NCBI GenBank assembly: GCA_027068485.1
Contig: JAMOSB010000005.1
Coordinates: forward strand, 1-36,317
Direction: 5' to 3'
Length of the DNA: 36,317 bases
From: Sulfurovum sp.
GTDB taxonomy: Bacteria; Campylobacterota; Campylobacteria; Campylobacterales; Sulfurovaceae
Positions 15,243-23,861 of the stretch are shown here, piece after piece. Positions within the stretch are counted from its first letter, which is position 1. Every line of letters begins with the position of its first letter. Both the position numbers and the translations under genes were made by a program. The notes beneath the pieces are model-generated. The model searched no databases. It was given only the letters and a program-made list of their open reading frames with translations, and was not told the DNA's origin.

Positions 15243-17816
15243 ATGTCTATTTTAGAAAAATTAACCAACCAAATGCAGGGGAGTATCGAGTCGGGTATCT
15301 CTCTAGCACTACATAGCAAAAACCAAGAGGTGGAGCCGATCCATATCATCTGGGCACTACTGACCAATAGTGGTTCTATCTTACACCAAGCACTCAATAA
15401 AATGAATGCGGATAAAGCCGCTATCGAACTAGAGGCGAAGAGTGTGGTACATCGACTCCCTACTGTCTCTAGCGTCACCAAGGAGAGTATCAAGCTCTCT
15501 GCCAATCTTGTGCGTTCGTTGCAGGGGGCTGAGGGGGTGATGGTCGCCAATGGGGATCAGTATCTTGCAGTGGATGCGTGGCTCATTGCCAATGCCCAAG
15601 AGCCTTTTAGTCAAGAGGTATTAGGTAAGTATATCGATATGAGTGAGTACAAAAAGACCCTAGAGTCTATCAGAGGGGGGAAGCGTATCGACTCTCAGAG
15701 TGGAGATGAGACACTTGAAGCCCTCGCACAGTATGGGATCGACCTCAATCAAAAAGCCCTTGATGGGGAGCTAGACCCTGTGATAGGGAGAGATGAAGAG
15801 GTACAGCGGATGATGCAGATCCTTATCCGTAAGACCAAAAACAACCCTATCCTTATCGGGGAGCCTGGGACAGGTAAGACGGCGATTGTCGAGGGTCTTG
15901 CACAGCGTATTGTCAATAAAGAGGTGCCACTCAGCCTCCAAAATATGCGTGTGGTAAGCCTAGATATGTCACGGCTTATTGCAGGGGCGAAGTATCGTGG
16001 GGAGTTTGAAGATAGACTCAAGGCAGTCGTCGATGAGGTCAAGGAGAGTGCTAATATCATCCTCTTTATCGATGAGATTCATACTATTGTAGGGGCGGGA
16101 GCGAGTGAGGGGAGTATGGATGCTGCCAATATCCTCAAGCCTGCCCTTGCCCGTGGGGAGCTTCATACCATCGGAGCGACCACTCTCAAGGAGTACCGTA
16201 AGTACTTTGAGAAAGATACCGCCCTTCAGCGACGCTTCCAGCCTGTCAAGGTCGATGAGCCGAGTATCAATGAGGCGTTGCAGATACTACGAGGGATCAA
16301 AGACAAGCTAGAGGCACACCACAATGTCAATATCACTGACTCTGCTCTAATCGCTGCTGCGAAGCTCTCTGATCGCTATATCACCGACAGATTTTTGCCT
16401 GATAAGGCGATCGACTTGATCGATGAAGCCGCAGCAGAGCTAAAGATGCAGATCGAATCAGAGCCGACCGATCTAGCCAAAGCCAAACGGGAGATCTCCA
16501 CACTTTTAGTCGAGAGAGAGGCACTCAAGATGGAGGAGAGTGATAAAAACAGTAGTCGCCTAGAGGAGATTGTCAAAGAGCTAGCTGACCTTGAGGAGCA
16601 TAAGACGACCCTGCAAAATCAGTTTGATAATGAGAAGCAGGTCTTTAATGATATCGCAGAGGTCAAGGTGGCTATCGATACGCTCAAGACCCAAGCAGAA
16701 GCGGTCAAGCGAGAGGGGGACTTCTCCAAAGTTGCAGAGATAGAGCATGGACTTATCCCCGCTCAAAATCAAAAACTCCTCACCCTAGAGGAGAAGTGGC
16801 AGACGATGATGGCAGAGGGAACACTCCTCAAAAACTCTGTTGATGAGGAGATGATCGCGAGTATTGTGAGTCGCTGGACAGGGATCTCAGTGAGTAAGAT
16901 GCTCCAAGGTGAAAAGGAGAAGATTCTCGCTATCGAGTCGATACTCCAAGAGGAGGTCGTAGGACAAGAAGAGGCACTCAAAGCAGTCGCACGAGCGATC
17001 AAGCGAAACAAAGCGGGATTGAGTGATCTCAACCGTCCTATCGGGAGCTTTATGTTCTTAGGCCCTACAGGGGTTGGTAAGACTCAGGTGGCAAAGACCC
17101 TTGCGAAGTTCCTCTTTGACTCTGAGAAGGCACTGATCCGTATCGATATGAGTGAGTATATGGAGAAACATGCTGCGAGTCGATTGGTTGGGGCACCTCC
17201 AGGGTATGTTGGCTATGAGGAGGGGGGACAGCTCACTGAAGCAGTACGACGAAAACCCTACTCCGTCGTACTCTTCGATGAGATAGAGAAGGCACACCCC
17301 GATGTCTTTAATACCCTGCTTCAGGTGCTTGATGATGGACGCTTGACAGACAACAAAGGGGTGACAATCGATTTTAAAAATACGATTATCATTATGACCT
17401 CTAATATCGCGTCTGATAAGATTATGACGATTAGTGATAAGGTGGCAAGAGCGGAGGCGGTCAATGAGGAGCTGAAGAAAAACTTCAAACCAGAGTTTCT
17501 CAACCGTCTGGATGATCAGGTGATCTTCAACCCACTTGACCTCGATGCGATTACGGCGATTGTGGATATCCTCTTCAAAGATATCCAAGCCAAGCTCCTT
17601 GCACGCGATATCACGCTGACACTCACCCAGAGTGCCAAAGCCTATATCGCCCAAGCAGGATTTGACCCTGTCTATGGGGCAAGACCACTCAAGAGAGCCC
17701 TCTATGAGGTGGTAGAGGATCGTCTCGCGGAGATGATCCTCGAAGATCGTGTGGTAGAGGGGAGTCAAGTCGCCTTTGATGTGGTAGAGGGGGAGATCGT
17801 CGTAACGGTCTCTTAA
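15243..17816 (+). CDS. clpB: ClpB disaggregase (Hsp100 AAA+ ATPase)
   Basis: A hexameric cytoplasmic ATPase that, with DnaK, pulls polypeptides out of aggregates. The protein has 857 residues: N-domain 1-150, NBD1 with Walker A GEPGTGKT at 206-213 and Walker [10 protein letters not shown], a coiled-coil middle domain around 400-530 (rich in Glu/Lys/Leu), and NBD2 with GPTGVGKT at 607-614 and [19 protein letters not shown] precedes ATG 15243. The stop codon overlaps that of the convergent SiaA-like gene by three bases, leaving no room for a terminator between them. Heat-shock regulation is suggested by the upstream operator. Confidence 0.97.
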   Translation: MSILEKLTNQMQGSIESGISLALHSKNQEVEPIHIIWALLTNSGSILHQALNKMNADKAAIELEAKSVVHRLPTVSSVTKESIKLSANLVRSLQGAEGVMVANGDQYLAVDAWLIANAQEPFSQEVLGKYIDMSEYKKTLESIRGGKRIDSQSGDETLEALAQYGIDLNQKALDGELDPVIGRDEEVQRMMQILIRKTKNNPILIGEPGTGKTAIVEGLAQRIVNKEVPLSLQNMRVVSLDMSRLIAGAKYRGEFEDRLKAVVDEVKESANIILFIDEIHTIVGAGASEGSMDAANILKPALARGELHTIGATTLKEYRKYFEKDTALQRRFQPVKVDEPSINEALQILRGIKDKLEAHHNVNITDSALIAAAKLSDRYITDRFLPDKAIDLIDEAAAELKMQIESEPTDLAKAKREISTLLVEREALKMEESDKNSSRLEEIVKELADLEEHKTTLQNQFDNEKQVFNDIAEVKVAIDTLKTQAEAVKREGDFSKVAEIEHGLIPAQNQKLLTLEEKWQTMMAEGTLLKNSVDEEMIASIVSRWTGISVSKMLQGEKEKILAIESILQEEVVGQEEALKAVARAIKRNKAGLSDLNRPIGSFMFLGPTGVGKTQVAKTLAKFLFDSEKALIRIDMSEYMEKHAASRLVGAPPGYVGYEEGGQLTEAVRRKPYSVVLFDEIEKAHPDVFNTLLQVLDDGRLTDNKGVTIDFKNTIIIMTSNIASDKIMTISDKVARAEAVNEELKKNFKPEFLNRLDDQVIFNPLDLDAITAIVDILFKDIQAKLLARDITLTLTQSAKAYIAQAGFDPVYGARPLKRALYEVVEDRLAEMILEDRVVEGSQVAFDVVEGEIVVTVS

Positions 17817-20170
17817 TCTCTTGTCACCCTTGGGCTAAACCCGATAAGGGTGATATCATCATTGCGTTCCTCTTGGGCTTGGTAGCTCTGGAGGGCGGTG
17901 ATGAGGTGCTGTTTGTGTTGCTCTAGGGGGAGGTGTTGGAGACTGGCAAGGAGTCTCTTGAAGCGTCGCTTCCCAAAAGGAAATCCTCTCTCCCCACCAT
18001 TTTGGTCGATATACCCATCTGTCGAGAGATAAAACTGCATCCCCTCATGGAGGGAGATCGACTGCTCTTGGTAGGGGTAGTGGCTATCACACTGCTTATA
18101 GCCCACTGAGTAGCGGTTGGGTTTGAGTATCTTGATCTGCTCATTATCTCGATAGAAGAGGGGGATATTTGCCCCTGCAAAGGTGAGTTGGTTCTTGGCT
18201 GTATCGATGAGGATAATCCCCGCATCAAACCCCACATTGGCATTGCTCTGCTCTTGCTTGAGGAGCTGTTTGAACGCTTGGTTAAAGTGTGTGAGGAGAA
18301 GAGCGGGAGAGAGGCTTTGGGGGGTGAGTGTGAGGATCATCTGCTCATGGATCGCTTTGATTAACATCGTCACAAACGCACCTGAGACCCCATGTCCTGT
18401 ACAGTCTATCACACAGAGTAGATGACGAGTGTCGTCTATCGTATCAAAGAAGTAGATATCTCCCCCGACGACATCTTTGGGTTGCCAAAGAGTGAAGTAT
18501 GACTCAAAACACGCCGATAGGCTCTTGGGATCTGGGAGGATAGTATTTTGGATGAGTGAGGCGTACTCGATACTATCTTGGAGCTTTTGGGTGGTGGCGG
18601 TAAGCTCTTGGGTGCGTTGGGTCACTTTGAGTTCGAGGTTTTCATTGAGTTCTTTGAGTTGATAGGTCTTTTTGTCGATGAGCTGTTTGAGCTTTTTGTT
18701 GATGAGTATCGAAGTGGTGACGATGAAGAGTAGGGCGAGGAGTATCCAGCCCAAGAGGTGCCAGTCTAGCTCTTTTTTGACCTGTATGGAGGTCCATTTG
18801 TGATAGATATCGCTAAGCTCCTTGGTCGAGAGAGAGGCGAGGATAGTGTCGATACTCTCGATGACACGGGGGTCGACCTCTTTACGAAGGGCGATTTTGA
18901 GATGGAACATATAGTCAGTTTTCATATAGATTTTGAGGTCATCAAATCCTAAGACATTGATGTAGTAGATCGCCGTGATACCATTGATCCCAAAGTACTC
19001 TATCTCCCCTCTGCGGAGTGCTTCAAGCCCCTCTTGGATATTTTTAAACTCTCTAAATTGTGCATAGAGGTAGGTATCTCTGAGCCACTCTCCAAGGGAG
19101 TTACCTGCAACGATACCGATACTTTTATCGATAAAACCTTCTGAGAGGGAGAGGGGCTTATTCTCATCTGAGACGAGGACAGCGGGGTAGGAGTAGATAC
19201 TATTTTTGGTGAAGTTGAGGTACTGCTCCCGCTCTTTGGTTTGGGGTACGGCACTAAACATCTGGGCTTTTCCCTCCTTGACCATCTTGACAGACGCTGC
19301 CCAGCTCTCCGTAGGGAGTACTTTGAATGTGATCCCACTCTTGCTAGAGATGAGGCTGAGGATATCAGCGATGATTCCAAAGTGTGCGTGACTCATCTCA
19401 TCTTTGTACTCAAAGGGTCGCCAGTCTGGGTCAAAGACATAGTGGATGACCTGATTTTTACACTGCTGTGCGGTAGTGTAGTAGCGTTGGTCTTTGTCGA
19501 GTATCCAGTTCTTCTCCACCTCCTCTAGCTGATGGGTATCGAGTGTTTTGAGTCCTTGGTTGAAGCGTTCGATTGCTTGAGGGCTTGAGGAGATGGCACT
19601 TACTGCTGAGATACTAGAGAGAGAAGAGGCTTTTTTGATACGGTGCTGATAGCCATTTTTGATCGCGAAGTAGGAGATGGGAAGCGTATCATCATAGATC
19701 ACATCGATACGATGATTCAAGAGGGCATTGAGTAGATTGGAATAGGTCTCATAGGAGTGGAGGATGGCTTGGGGTAGTTTATTTTGAATATCCTCTTGGT
19801 AGTCCTCGCCAATGATCCCTACACTCTGAATGGTCTCATTGAACTCCTTGAGACCAAAGAGGGCTGTTTTGGTTTTGTAGTAGGGGGTGGAGGCGTGCAT
19901 CCACGGCTCATAAGGCTCTGTTCCCAAGAAGAAGTCCACATGTCCGCTCTTGGCTAGGGATAAGGCATCATCCCAATCCTTAGCCTCGACAAACTCCACA
20001 GTATAGTGGTTCTTCTTGCCCCAGAGCTTCCAGATATCGATAAAGAGTCCATGAGCTTTATGATTGATTGCGTAGGAGAAGGGGGCATAGTCTGGATCAT
20101 ATGAGACCTTAAAGGTTTGAGCCTGAGAGAAGAGTGTGAGGAGTAGGGAGAGTAGAAAGAGCCGTACCAC
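17813..20170 (-). CDS. SiaA-like PP2C (SpoIIE) phosphatase with two periplasmic solute-binding domains
   Basis: 785 residues. In order: a signal/anchor ([18 protein letters not shown]); a first SBP_bac_3-type domain (about 20-225, starting [14 protein letters not shown]); a second one (about 240-465, [10 protein letters not shown]); a TM helix near 472-492 ([16 protein letters not shown]); a coiled coil to about 540; and a SpoIIE-type PP2C domain with metal-ligand motifs [28 protein letters not shown] and [10 protein letters not shown]. SiaA of Pseudomonas aeruginosa dephosphorylates SiaC; the SiaB and SiaC homologues next door support the same role here. SiaA normally senses through other domains, so the tandem SBP sensor is notable and suggests an amino-acid-like ligand. 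The GTG start follows the siaB-like stop by 11 bases, with AAGG nine bases upstream. Confidence 0.85.
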   Translation of the reverse strand: MVRLFLLSLLLTLFSQAQTFKVSYDPDYAPFSYAINHKAHGLFIDIWKLWGKKNHYTVEFVEAKDWDDALSLAKSGHVDFFLGTEPYEPWMHASTPYYKTKTALFGLKEFNETIQSVGIIGEDYQEDIQNKLPQAILHSYETYSNLLNALLNHRIDVIYDDTLPISYFAIKNGYQHRIKKASSLSSISAVSAISSSPQAIERFNQGLKTLDTHQLEEVEKNWILDKDQRYYTTAQQCKNQVIHYVFDPDWRPFEYKDEMSHAHFGIIADILSLISSKSGITFKVLPTESWAASVKMVKEGKAQMFSAVPQTKEREQYLNFTKNSIYSYPAVLVSDENKPLSLSEGFIDKSIGIVAGNSLGEWLRDTYLYAQFREFKNIQEGLEALRRGEIEYFGINGITAIYYINVLGFDDLKIYMKTDYMFHLKIALRKEVDPRVIESIDTILASLSTKELSDIYHKWTSIQVKKELDWHLLGWILLALLFIVTTSILINKKLKQLIDKKTYQLKELNENLELKVTQRTQELTATTQKLQDSIEYASLIQNTILPDPKSLSACFESYFTLWQPKDVVGGDIYFFDTIDDTRHLLCVIDCTGHGVSGAFVTMLIKAIHEQMILTLTPQSLSPALLLTHFNQAFKQLLKQEQSNANVGFDAGIILIDTAKNQLTFAGANIPLFYRDNEQIKILKPNRYSVGYKQCDSHYPYQEQSISLHEGMQFYLSTDGYIDQNGGERGFPFGKRRFKRLLASLQHLPLEQHKQHLITALQSYQAQEERNDDITLIGFSPRVTRD

Positions 20171-20181
20171 CTAAATCTACC

Positions 20182-20715
20182 TTAGTCTATCATCGCACAA
20201 AATTTGAAGTAGAGTCGCTCATCTGAGAGTGCTTTAAACTCAAAGCTCACCTTTTCAGCTTTTTTGGCTACTTCCAAAAAGCCCAATCCACTCCCTTTTT
20301 CATGGGCATTTCGTCCACTACGACGCACTTCACGGTAGAGTTTTTTGATCTCCTCTGGGCTAGAGGTGATGATCTGCTCTAGTTTGGGTTCCATACGCTC
20401 TTTATCACTCAGCAAAATAATATTTTGACTACAAATAAAGTACTTCCGCTCTCGTTTCCCAACAAAGATCAACCCCTTGGGGTCAAACTTGGTACTGTGT
20501 TCAAGCTTTTTAGAGTAGTTCATGATATTTTGAGCCAGTTCGATAAAGACCACAAAGATGTTGTTGGCAGATCTCATAGAGAGTTCATCCTCTTCGACCT
20601 CCTTCTCCAAGACATTGGTCATCCCTGCGATAAGCGATTGGCTAAAGGAGCCACCATAGGTCAAAAATATAATATCATCTTCAAGTACTGATTCGAGTTT
20701 CTCTATTGAGATCAT
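20182..20715 (-). CDS. SiaB-family protein kinase (GHKL fold)
   Basis: 177 residues. It resembles SiaB, which phosphorylates SiaC on Ser/Thr and opposes the phosphatase SiaA. Visible are an N-box-like IELAQNIMNYSKK (E59, N63), a basic linker REVRRSGRNAHEKG and a G-box-like GSGLGFLEVAKKA, the pattern of a histidine-kinase/anti-sigma ATPase fold. It is soluble, with no TM segment. Its ATG lies one base after the histidine kinase stop, and its AAAGGA ribosome site lies within the end of that gene, so the two are coupled. Activity is inferred from the family and its neighbours. Confidence 0.8.
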   Translation of the reverse strand: MISIEKLESVLEDDIIFLTYGGSFSQSLIAGMTNVLEKEVEEDELSMRSANNIFVVFIELAQNIMNYSKKLEHSTKFDPKGLIFVGKRERKYFICSQNIILLSDKERMEPKLEQIITSSPEEIKKLYREVRRSGRNAHEKGSGLGFLEVAKKAEKVSFEFKALSDERLYFKFCAMID

Positions 20716-20716
20716 G

Positions 20717-21661
20717 TTAATCCTTTAGTCTAAAAGTAAATTTAGCACCCTCTTGGGTGTTGGTCGCACTGAGTGTCCCGTTGTGTTTGTGGGCGATCTT
20801 GGTACTCATATAGAGTCCGACTCCTGTCCCGTGTTTGCCTTTGGTAGAGGTGTGCATATCGAAGAGACTCTCTAGCATCTCCTCAGGAATCCCTCCTGCA
20901 TTGTCGGTCACCTCTAGGCTCTTTTTCGCACCTAAGATAGTGATTGTAATCTTGCGATCTTTGATGCCATTTTGCAAAAAGGCGTATTTGGTATTGCTGA
21001 TGAAGTTGAGGAGGATATGCTTAAACTCGTGGATATTTCCTACAATGGTGAAGTCGCTGATGGTATGGACAGAGAGGTCGATGTGGTACTTTGTCAGCTC
21101 ATCTTGGATGAGGGTGATAGTGTTGGCCACCACCTCACTTGCACTAAACTCCTTGAGGACTTTGACAGGTTTGAAGAAGTCTCGGAAGTTGTTGAGGGTA
21201 TCGACGAGGTGCTGTATCTGTGCCATTGATTTCTCTTTGAAGAGGGCAATCTCCTCTTGGGAAGTCCCTCCATTTTTTTGTGACTCAAGCTTGAGGATAC
21301 TGATACTCATCGAGAGGATATTGAGTGGCTGTATCCACTGGTGGGCGATCGCATCGGTCATCTCCGCTACCGCAGCAAGCTTAGACTGCTCAAAGAGTAT
21401 CTCCTCTTGCTCCTTTCGTTTGACTATCTCCTCTTCGACCTTCGCCTCTAGGTCGTTTTTGTAGCTATCAAGCTCCTCGTTGAGTTCGATGATCGCCATC
21501 TGTTGTTTGTCTGAGAGCTTGATGATTTTGTTGAGTCGAGCCTCTTTTTTTTGGTAGATAGTAGAGAGAAGCTCGACCTCTTCAAGGATACTTTGACACT
21601 CCTCATCATCGATAGTAGAGAGCTTATCTATGATCTTGTCAAACTTTTTATTGTATTTCAT
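20717..21661 (-). CDS. Soluble HisKA histidine kinase within the Sia operon
   Basis: 314 residues with no membrane segment. The N-terminal ~90 residues are a long charged coiled coil. The H-box AIAHQWIQPLNIL carries His107. The N-box is HILLNFISNTKYAF, followed by the G1 box VTDNAGGIPEEML and G2 box GTGVGLYMSTKIAHKHNG. It lies between the siaC-like and siaB-like genes, 16 bases after the former. No response regulator is encoded in the window. Position suggests that it is the output of, or an input to, the SiaC switch, where Pseudomonas has the diguanylate cyclase SiaD. That role is inference. Confidence 0.88.
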   Translation of the reverse strand: MKYNKKFDKIIDKLSTIDDEECQSILEEVELLSTIYQKKEARLNKIIKLSDKQQMAIIELNEELDSYKNDLEAKVEEEIVKRKEQEEILFEQSKLAAVAEMTDAIAHQWIQPLNILSMSISILKLESQKNGGTSQEEIALFKEKSMAQIQHLVDTLNNFRDFFKPVKVLKEFSASEVVANTITLIQDELTKYHIDLSVHTISDFTIVGNIHEFKHILLNFISNTKYAFLQNGIKDRKITITILGAKKSLEVTDNAGGIPEEMLESLFDMHTSTKGKHGTGVGLYMSTKIAHKHNGTLSATNTQEGAKFTFRLKD

Positions 21662-21677
21662 CGATTGACCTTTGACC

Positions 21678-22052
21678 CTACTTCTCGATAAGATTAATCG
21701 TCAACATCTCAAAATCCTCGATAAAATCTTCTCCTGCCTCTTTAGCACTCTCATTCTCCTCATCATAGATCCAGTTGATAATGATCTCAGACGCCTCATT
21801 GTACTCCTCTAGTAGATCAAAAAAGTCAAAGAAGAGCTTGGAGCTACTGGAGTTGAAGTAGATGATACTGAAGTTAACCGTGGTGAGTGGTTGGGGGTCA
21901 TTGAAGTAGGTTTCCACCCACTCCATAAAAGATTTATAAAATTCAAAAGTGTTTTCAGGGTAGGACTTACCACTGAGTTCTATTGTGCCACTCTCCGCGT
22001 CAAGTTTGATGTGAGGTGTATATTTTGTAGATTCAATCTCTAAGTTTTCCAT
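21678..22052 (-). CDS. SiaC-family regulatory phosphoprotein (DUF1987)
   Basis: 124 residues, the usual size. The DUF1987 core is visible: TPHIKLDAESGTIELSGKSY, PENTFEFYKSFMEWVETYF and the phospho-acceptor strand-helix IIYFNSSSSKLFFDFF. In Pseudomonas aeruginosa SiaC the switch residue is, from memory, Thr68 of an N-T/S-S-S-K motif; the first serine here is Ser68. SiaC is toggled by the SiaB kinase and SiaA phosphatase, and its unphosphorylated form binds the output enzyme. First gene of the minus-strand operon C-HK-B-A. Confidence 0.85.
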   Translation of the reverse strand: MENLEIESTKYTPHIKLDAESGTIELSGKSYPENTFEFYKSFMEWVETYFNDPQPLTTVNFSIIYFNSSSSKLFFDFFDLLEEYNEASEIIINWIYDEENESAKEAGEDFIEDFEMLTINLIEK

Positions 22053-22086
22053 CTAGAGTCCTATTATAGTTTAGTAATTTAGAGTC

Positions 22087-22095
22087 ATTATAACA
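22087..22095 (-). promoter_or_regulatory. Extended -10 promoter of the Sia operon
   Basis: TGTTATAAT on the minus strand (TATAAT at 22092-22087), about 35 bases before ATG 22052, with AGGA six bases ahead of the ATG. A second TATAAT at 22070-22065 lies too close to the start to serve. Confidence 0.5.
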
Positions 22096-22201
22096 CTTTG
22101 AGATAAAAGTAGCATAGGTATGGCTAGGATTCTTTTTAAGTTTTGCTTTGACAAGTCACTTTAATCATAACTCCGATGAAATATCTCCAATGGACTTCAT
22201 A

Positions 22202-22264
22202 TTAAAAAGGAATACAGATGAAAAAAATGCTCGTAACAACCATAAAACAAATTTCCTTTTTTAA
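22202..22264. other. Inverted repeat enclosing an 18-codon leader-like ORF
   Basis: Arms TTAAAAAGGAA (22202-22212) and TTCCTTTTTTAA (22253-22264) pair with one bulged base around a 40-base loop. On the plus strand the left arm is the ribosome site (AAGGA) of a short ORF, ATG 22218 to TAG 22274 (MKKMLVTTIKQISFFNFF). On the minus strand the structure lies just after murJ and could be a weak terminator. The rest of the 22053-22281 gap shows nothing else. The ORF may be a degraded gene start, a leader peptide or chance. Confidence 0.3.
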
Positions 22265-22281
22265 TTTTTTCTAGCAAGATC

Positions 22282-23688
22282 CTACCTCATTACCCCCATC
22301 ACATACCCATTGAGTTGATACATCAGCAGGGCAAAGAGGGTGAGGGTGAGGAGGAGGTAGTAGCTGTTTTTGGAGTGGAGTATGGTGATGATGCGTCCGA
22401 AGCCTACCTCTTTGAGTGTCAGCCCAAAGAGTACCCACCCTCCGATACTCCCCGCTAGTGCCAAGCCTGATGCTCCCATGGGGTGCATGAGGAGTAGGGA
22501 GGCGAGGATATTGATGAGTACGGAGATGGTGGCGATCATCGCGGCTTTGCCTTGGCGGTAGGTGGCGTAGAGGAAGAGTGAGAAGAGTTTGGAGAGACCA
22601 AGAGGGAGTAGCCCTAGCATAAAGAGGCTCAGTACCTCTGCGGTCGCTTGGCTCTTTTGGCTATCAAATGCCCCCCGCTCAAAGAGGAGCCAGATGATAG
22701 GCTCTGCGAGTATCACCCCTCCCACGGTCGCCATCCCTAGAGCAAAACTAAGCAACCAAAACCCCTTGGAGAGGTTGGCATAGGCGAGGGTTTCGTTGTC
22801 ATTTTTGAGTGCTTTGGAGATGCTAGGGAAGAGGGCGGTAGCCGTCGCGATGGCGAAGAGTGCCAAGGGGAGCTGGAAGATCCGCTGGGCATAGGTGAGA
22901 TAGGAGATCGAACCCGTCACTAAAAACGAGGCGAGTATCGTCCCCACAAAGCTGTTGATCTGTAGACTCGACCCTCCCCACACCGCAGGGATAAAGAGGC
23001 GGGTAAACTTCTGCTTCTCGTGGGTGATATCTTTGCGGTTACGGTATCGCCACCCTCCAACCAAAAGCCTAGAGAGCTTGAGCCGATATAGAGCGATGAG
23101 GTGTACCGCAACTTGAAGCACACCACCCACAAGGACAGAGATACTTAGAGCATAGGCGATGGTTTTGGGATCCTCTCTCATAAAGAGCAGGAGTGCCACG
23201 ATCATCGAGAGGTTGAGCAGTACCGTCGACATCGCTGTGGTGACAAAATGCTCTTTGTACTGTAGGAGGGTAGCGATAAAGGTGACGATAAAGATGAGGT
23301 AGAGGTACCAGAAGTTGATCGCGGTGAGAGGGGCGGTATCGGCGATACGCGTCGCACTCCACCCCATCGCTTGGAGCATGGTGATTGTCTCAGGTGCAAG
23401 CGTAACCAGCAGAGACCCAAAGATAATAAAGAGTGAGAAGCGTAAGAAGATCGCCGTAGCAAAGACCCCTTTGTTGGAGGATGCGACAAAAGAGGGCATA
23501 AATGCCTGCGTAAACGCCCCCTCCGCGAAGATATTGCGAAAGAGGTTGGGGAGGCGGTTGGCAAGGAAGAAGATATCACTCCAGTAGCTCGCCCCCAAGG
23601 TAGATGCCAAGAGAATATCACGCACAAAACCAAAAATACGGGAGAGCAGTATGCCAAAACTGTTGGTGAAGATCGATTTGAGTCGCAT
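22282..23688 (-). CDS. murJ: Lipid II flippase MurJ (MviN)
   Basis: Moves lipid-linked peptidoglycan precursor across the inner membrane. The protein has 468 residues and about 13-14 hydrophobic segments. The N-terminal signature SRIFGFVRDILLASTLG, with conserved arginines, and RLPNLFRNIFAEGAFTQAF are diagnostic of MurJ. ATG 23688 has only a weak upstream ribosome site. Transcribed alone from a TATAAT at 23722-23717. It sits between the Sia operon and the tri-haem lipoprotein gene, divergent from the latter. Confidence 0.95.
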   Translation of the reverse strand: MRLKSIFTNSFGILLSRIFGFVRDILLASTLGASYWSDIFFLANRLPNLFRNIFAEGAFTQAFMPSFVASSNKGVFATAIFLRFSLFIIFGSLLVTLAPETITMLQAMGWSATRIADTAPLTAINFWYLYLIFIVTFIATLLQYKEHFVTTAMSTVLLNLSMIVALLLFMREDPKTIAYALSISVLVGGVLQVAVHLIALYRLKLSRLLVGGWRYRNRKDITHEKQKFTRLFIPAVWGGSSLQINSFVGTILASFLVTGSISYLTYAQRIFQLPLALFAIATATALFPSISKALKNDNETLAYANLSKGFWLLSFALGMATVGGVILAEPIIWLLFERGAFDSQKSQATAEVLSLFMLGLLPLGLSKLFSLFLYATYRQGKAAMIATISVLINILASLLLMHPMGASGLALAGSIGGWVLFGLTLKEVGFGRIITILHSKNSYYLLLTLTLFALLMYQLNGYVMGVMR

Positions 23689-23716
23689 GGAGTTCGCTTT
23701 GTGTGGATTGGGGAGG

Positions 23717-23722
23717 ATTATA
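23717..23722 (-). promoter_or_regulatory. -10 box of murJ
   Basis: TATAAT on the minus strand, about 28 bases before ATG 23688. No clear -35. Confidence 0.5.
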
Positions 23723-23802
23723 CGCTATCTTTGGTTAAGGGGTACTGCTTTTTAGCCTATATTTTGGGTAGCGTGGTGAGAGTTGAAGTCTATTTTTGAT
23801 AG

Positions 23803-23808
23803 TATAAT
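23803..23808 (+). promoter_or_regulatory. -10 box of the tri-haem lipoprotein gene
   Basis: TATAAT preceded by a T-rich run (TATTTTTGATAG), typical of Campylobacterota. It lies 53 bases before ATG 23862, and the leader contains a small GTGG...CCAC hairpin and AGGAG at 23849-23853. Confidence 0.55.
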
Positions 23809-23861
23809 TGATTAGTCTGCTGTGGTGAGGATACCCACGCACGATATGAGGAGAAATAGAG

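Noticed and set aside
17058-17768. 236-codon minus-strand frame inside clpB
   Set aside because: Opposite the conserved NBD2 of clpB, with no ribosome site and no recognisable domain.
22140-22190. TTGACA-based promoter in the murJ-siaC gap (TTGACAAGTCAC...)
   Set aside because: No -10 at usable spacing; the TAATCAT candidate is too close.
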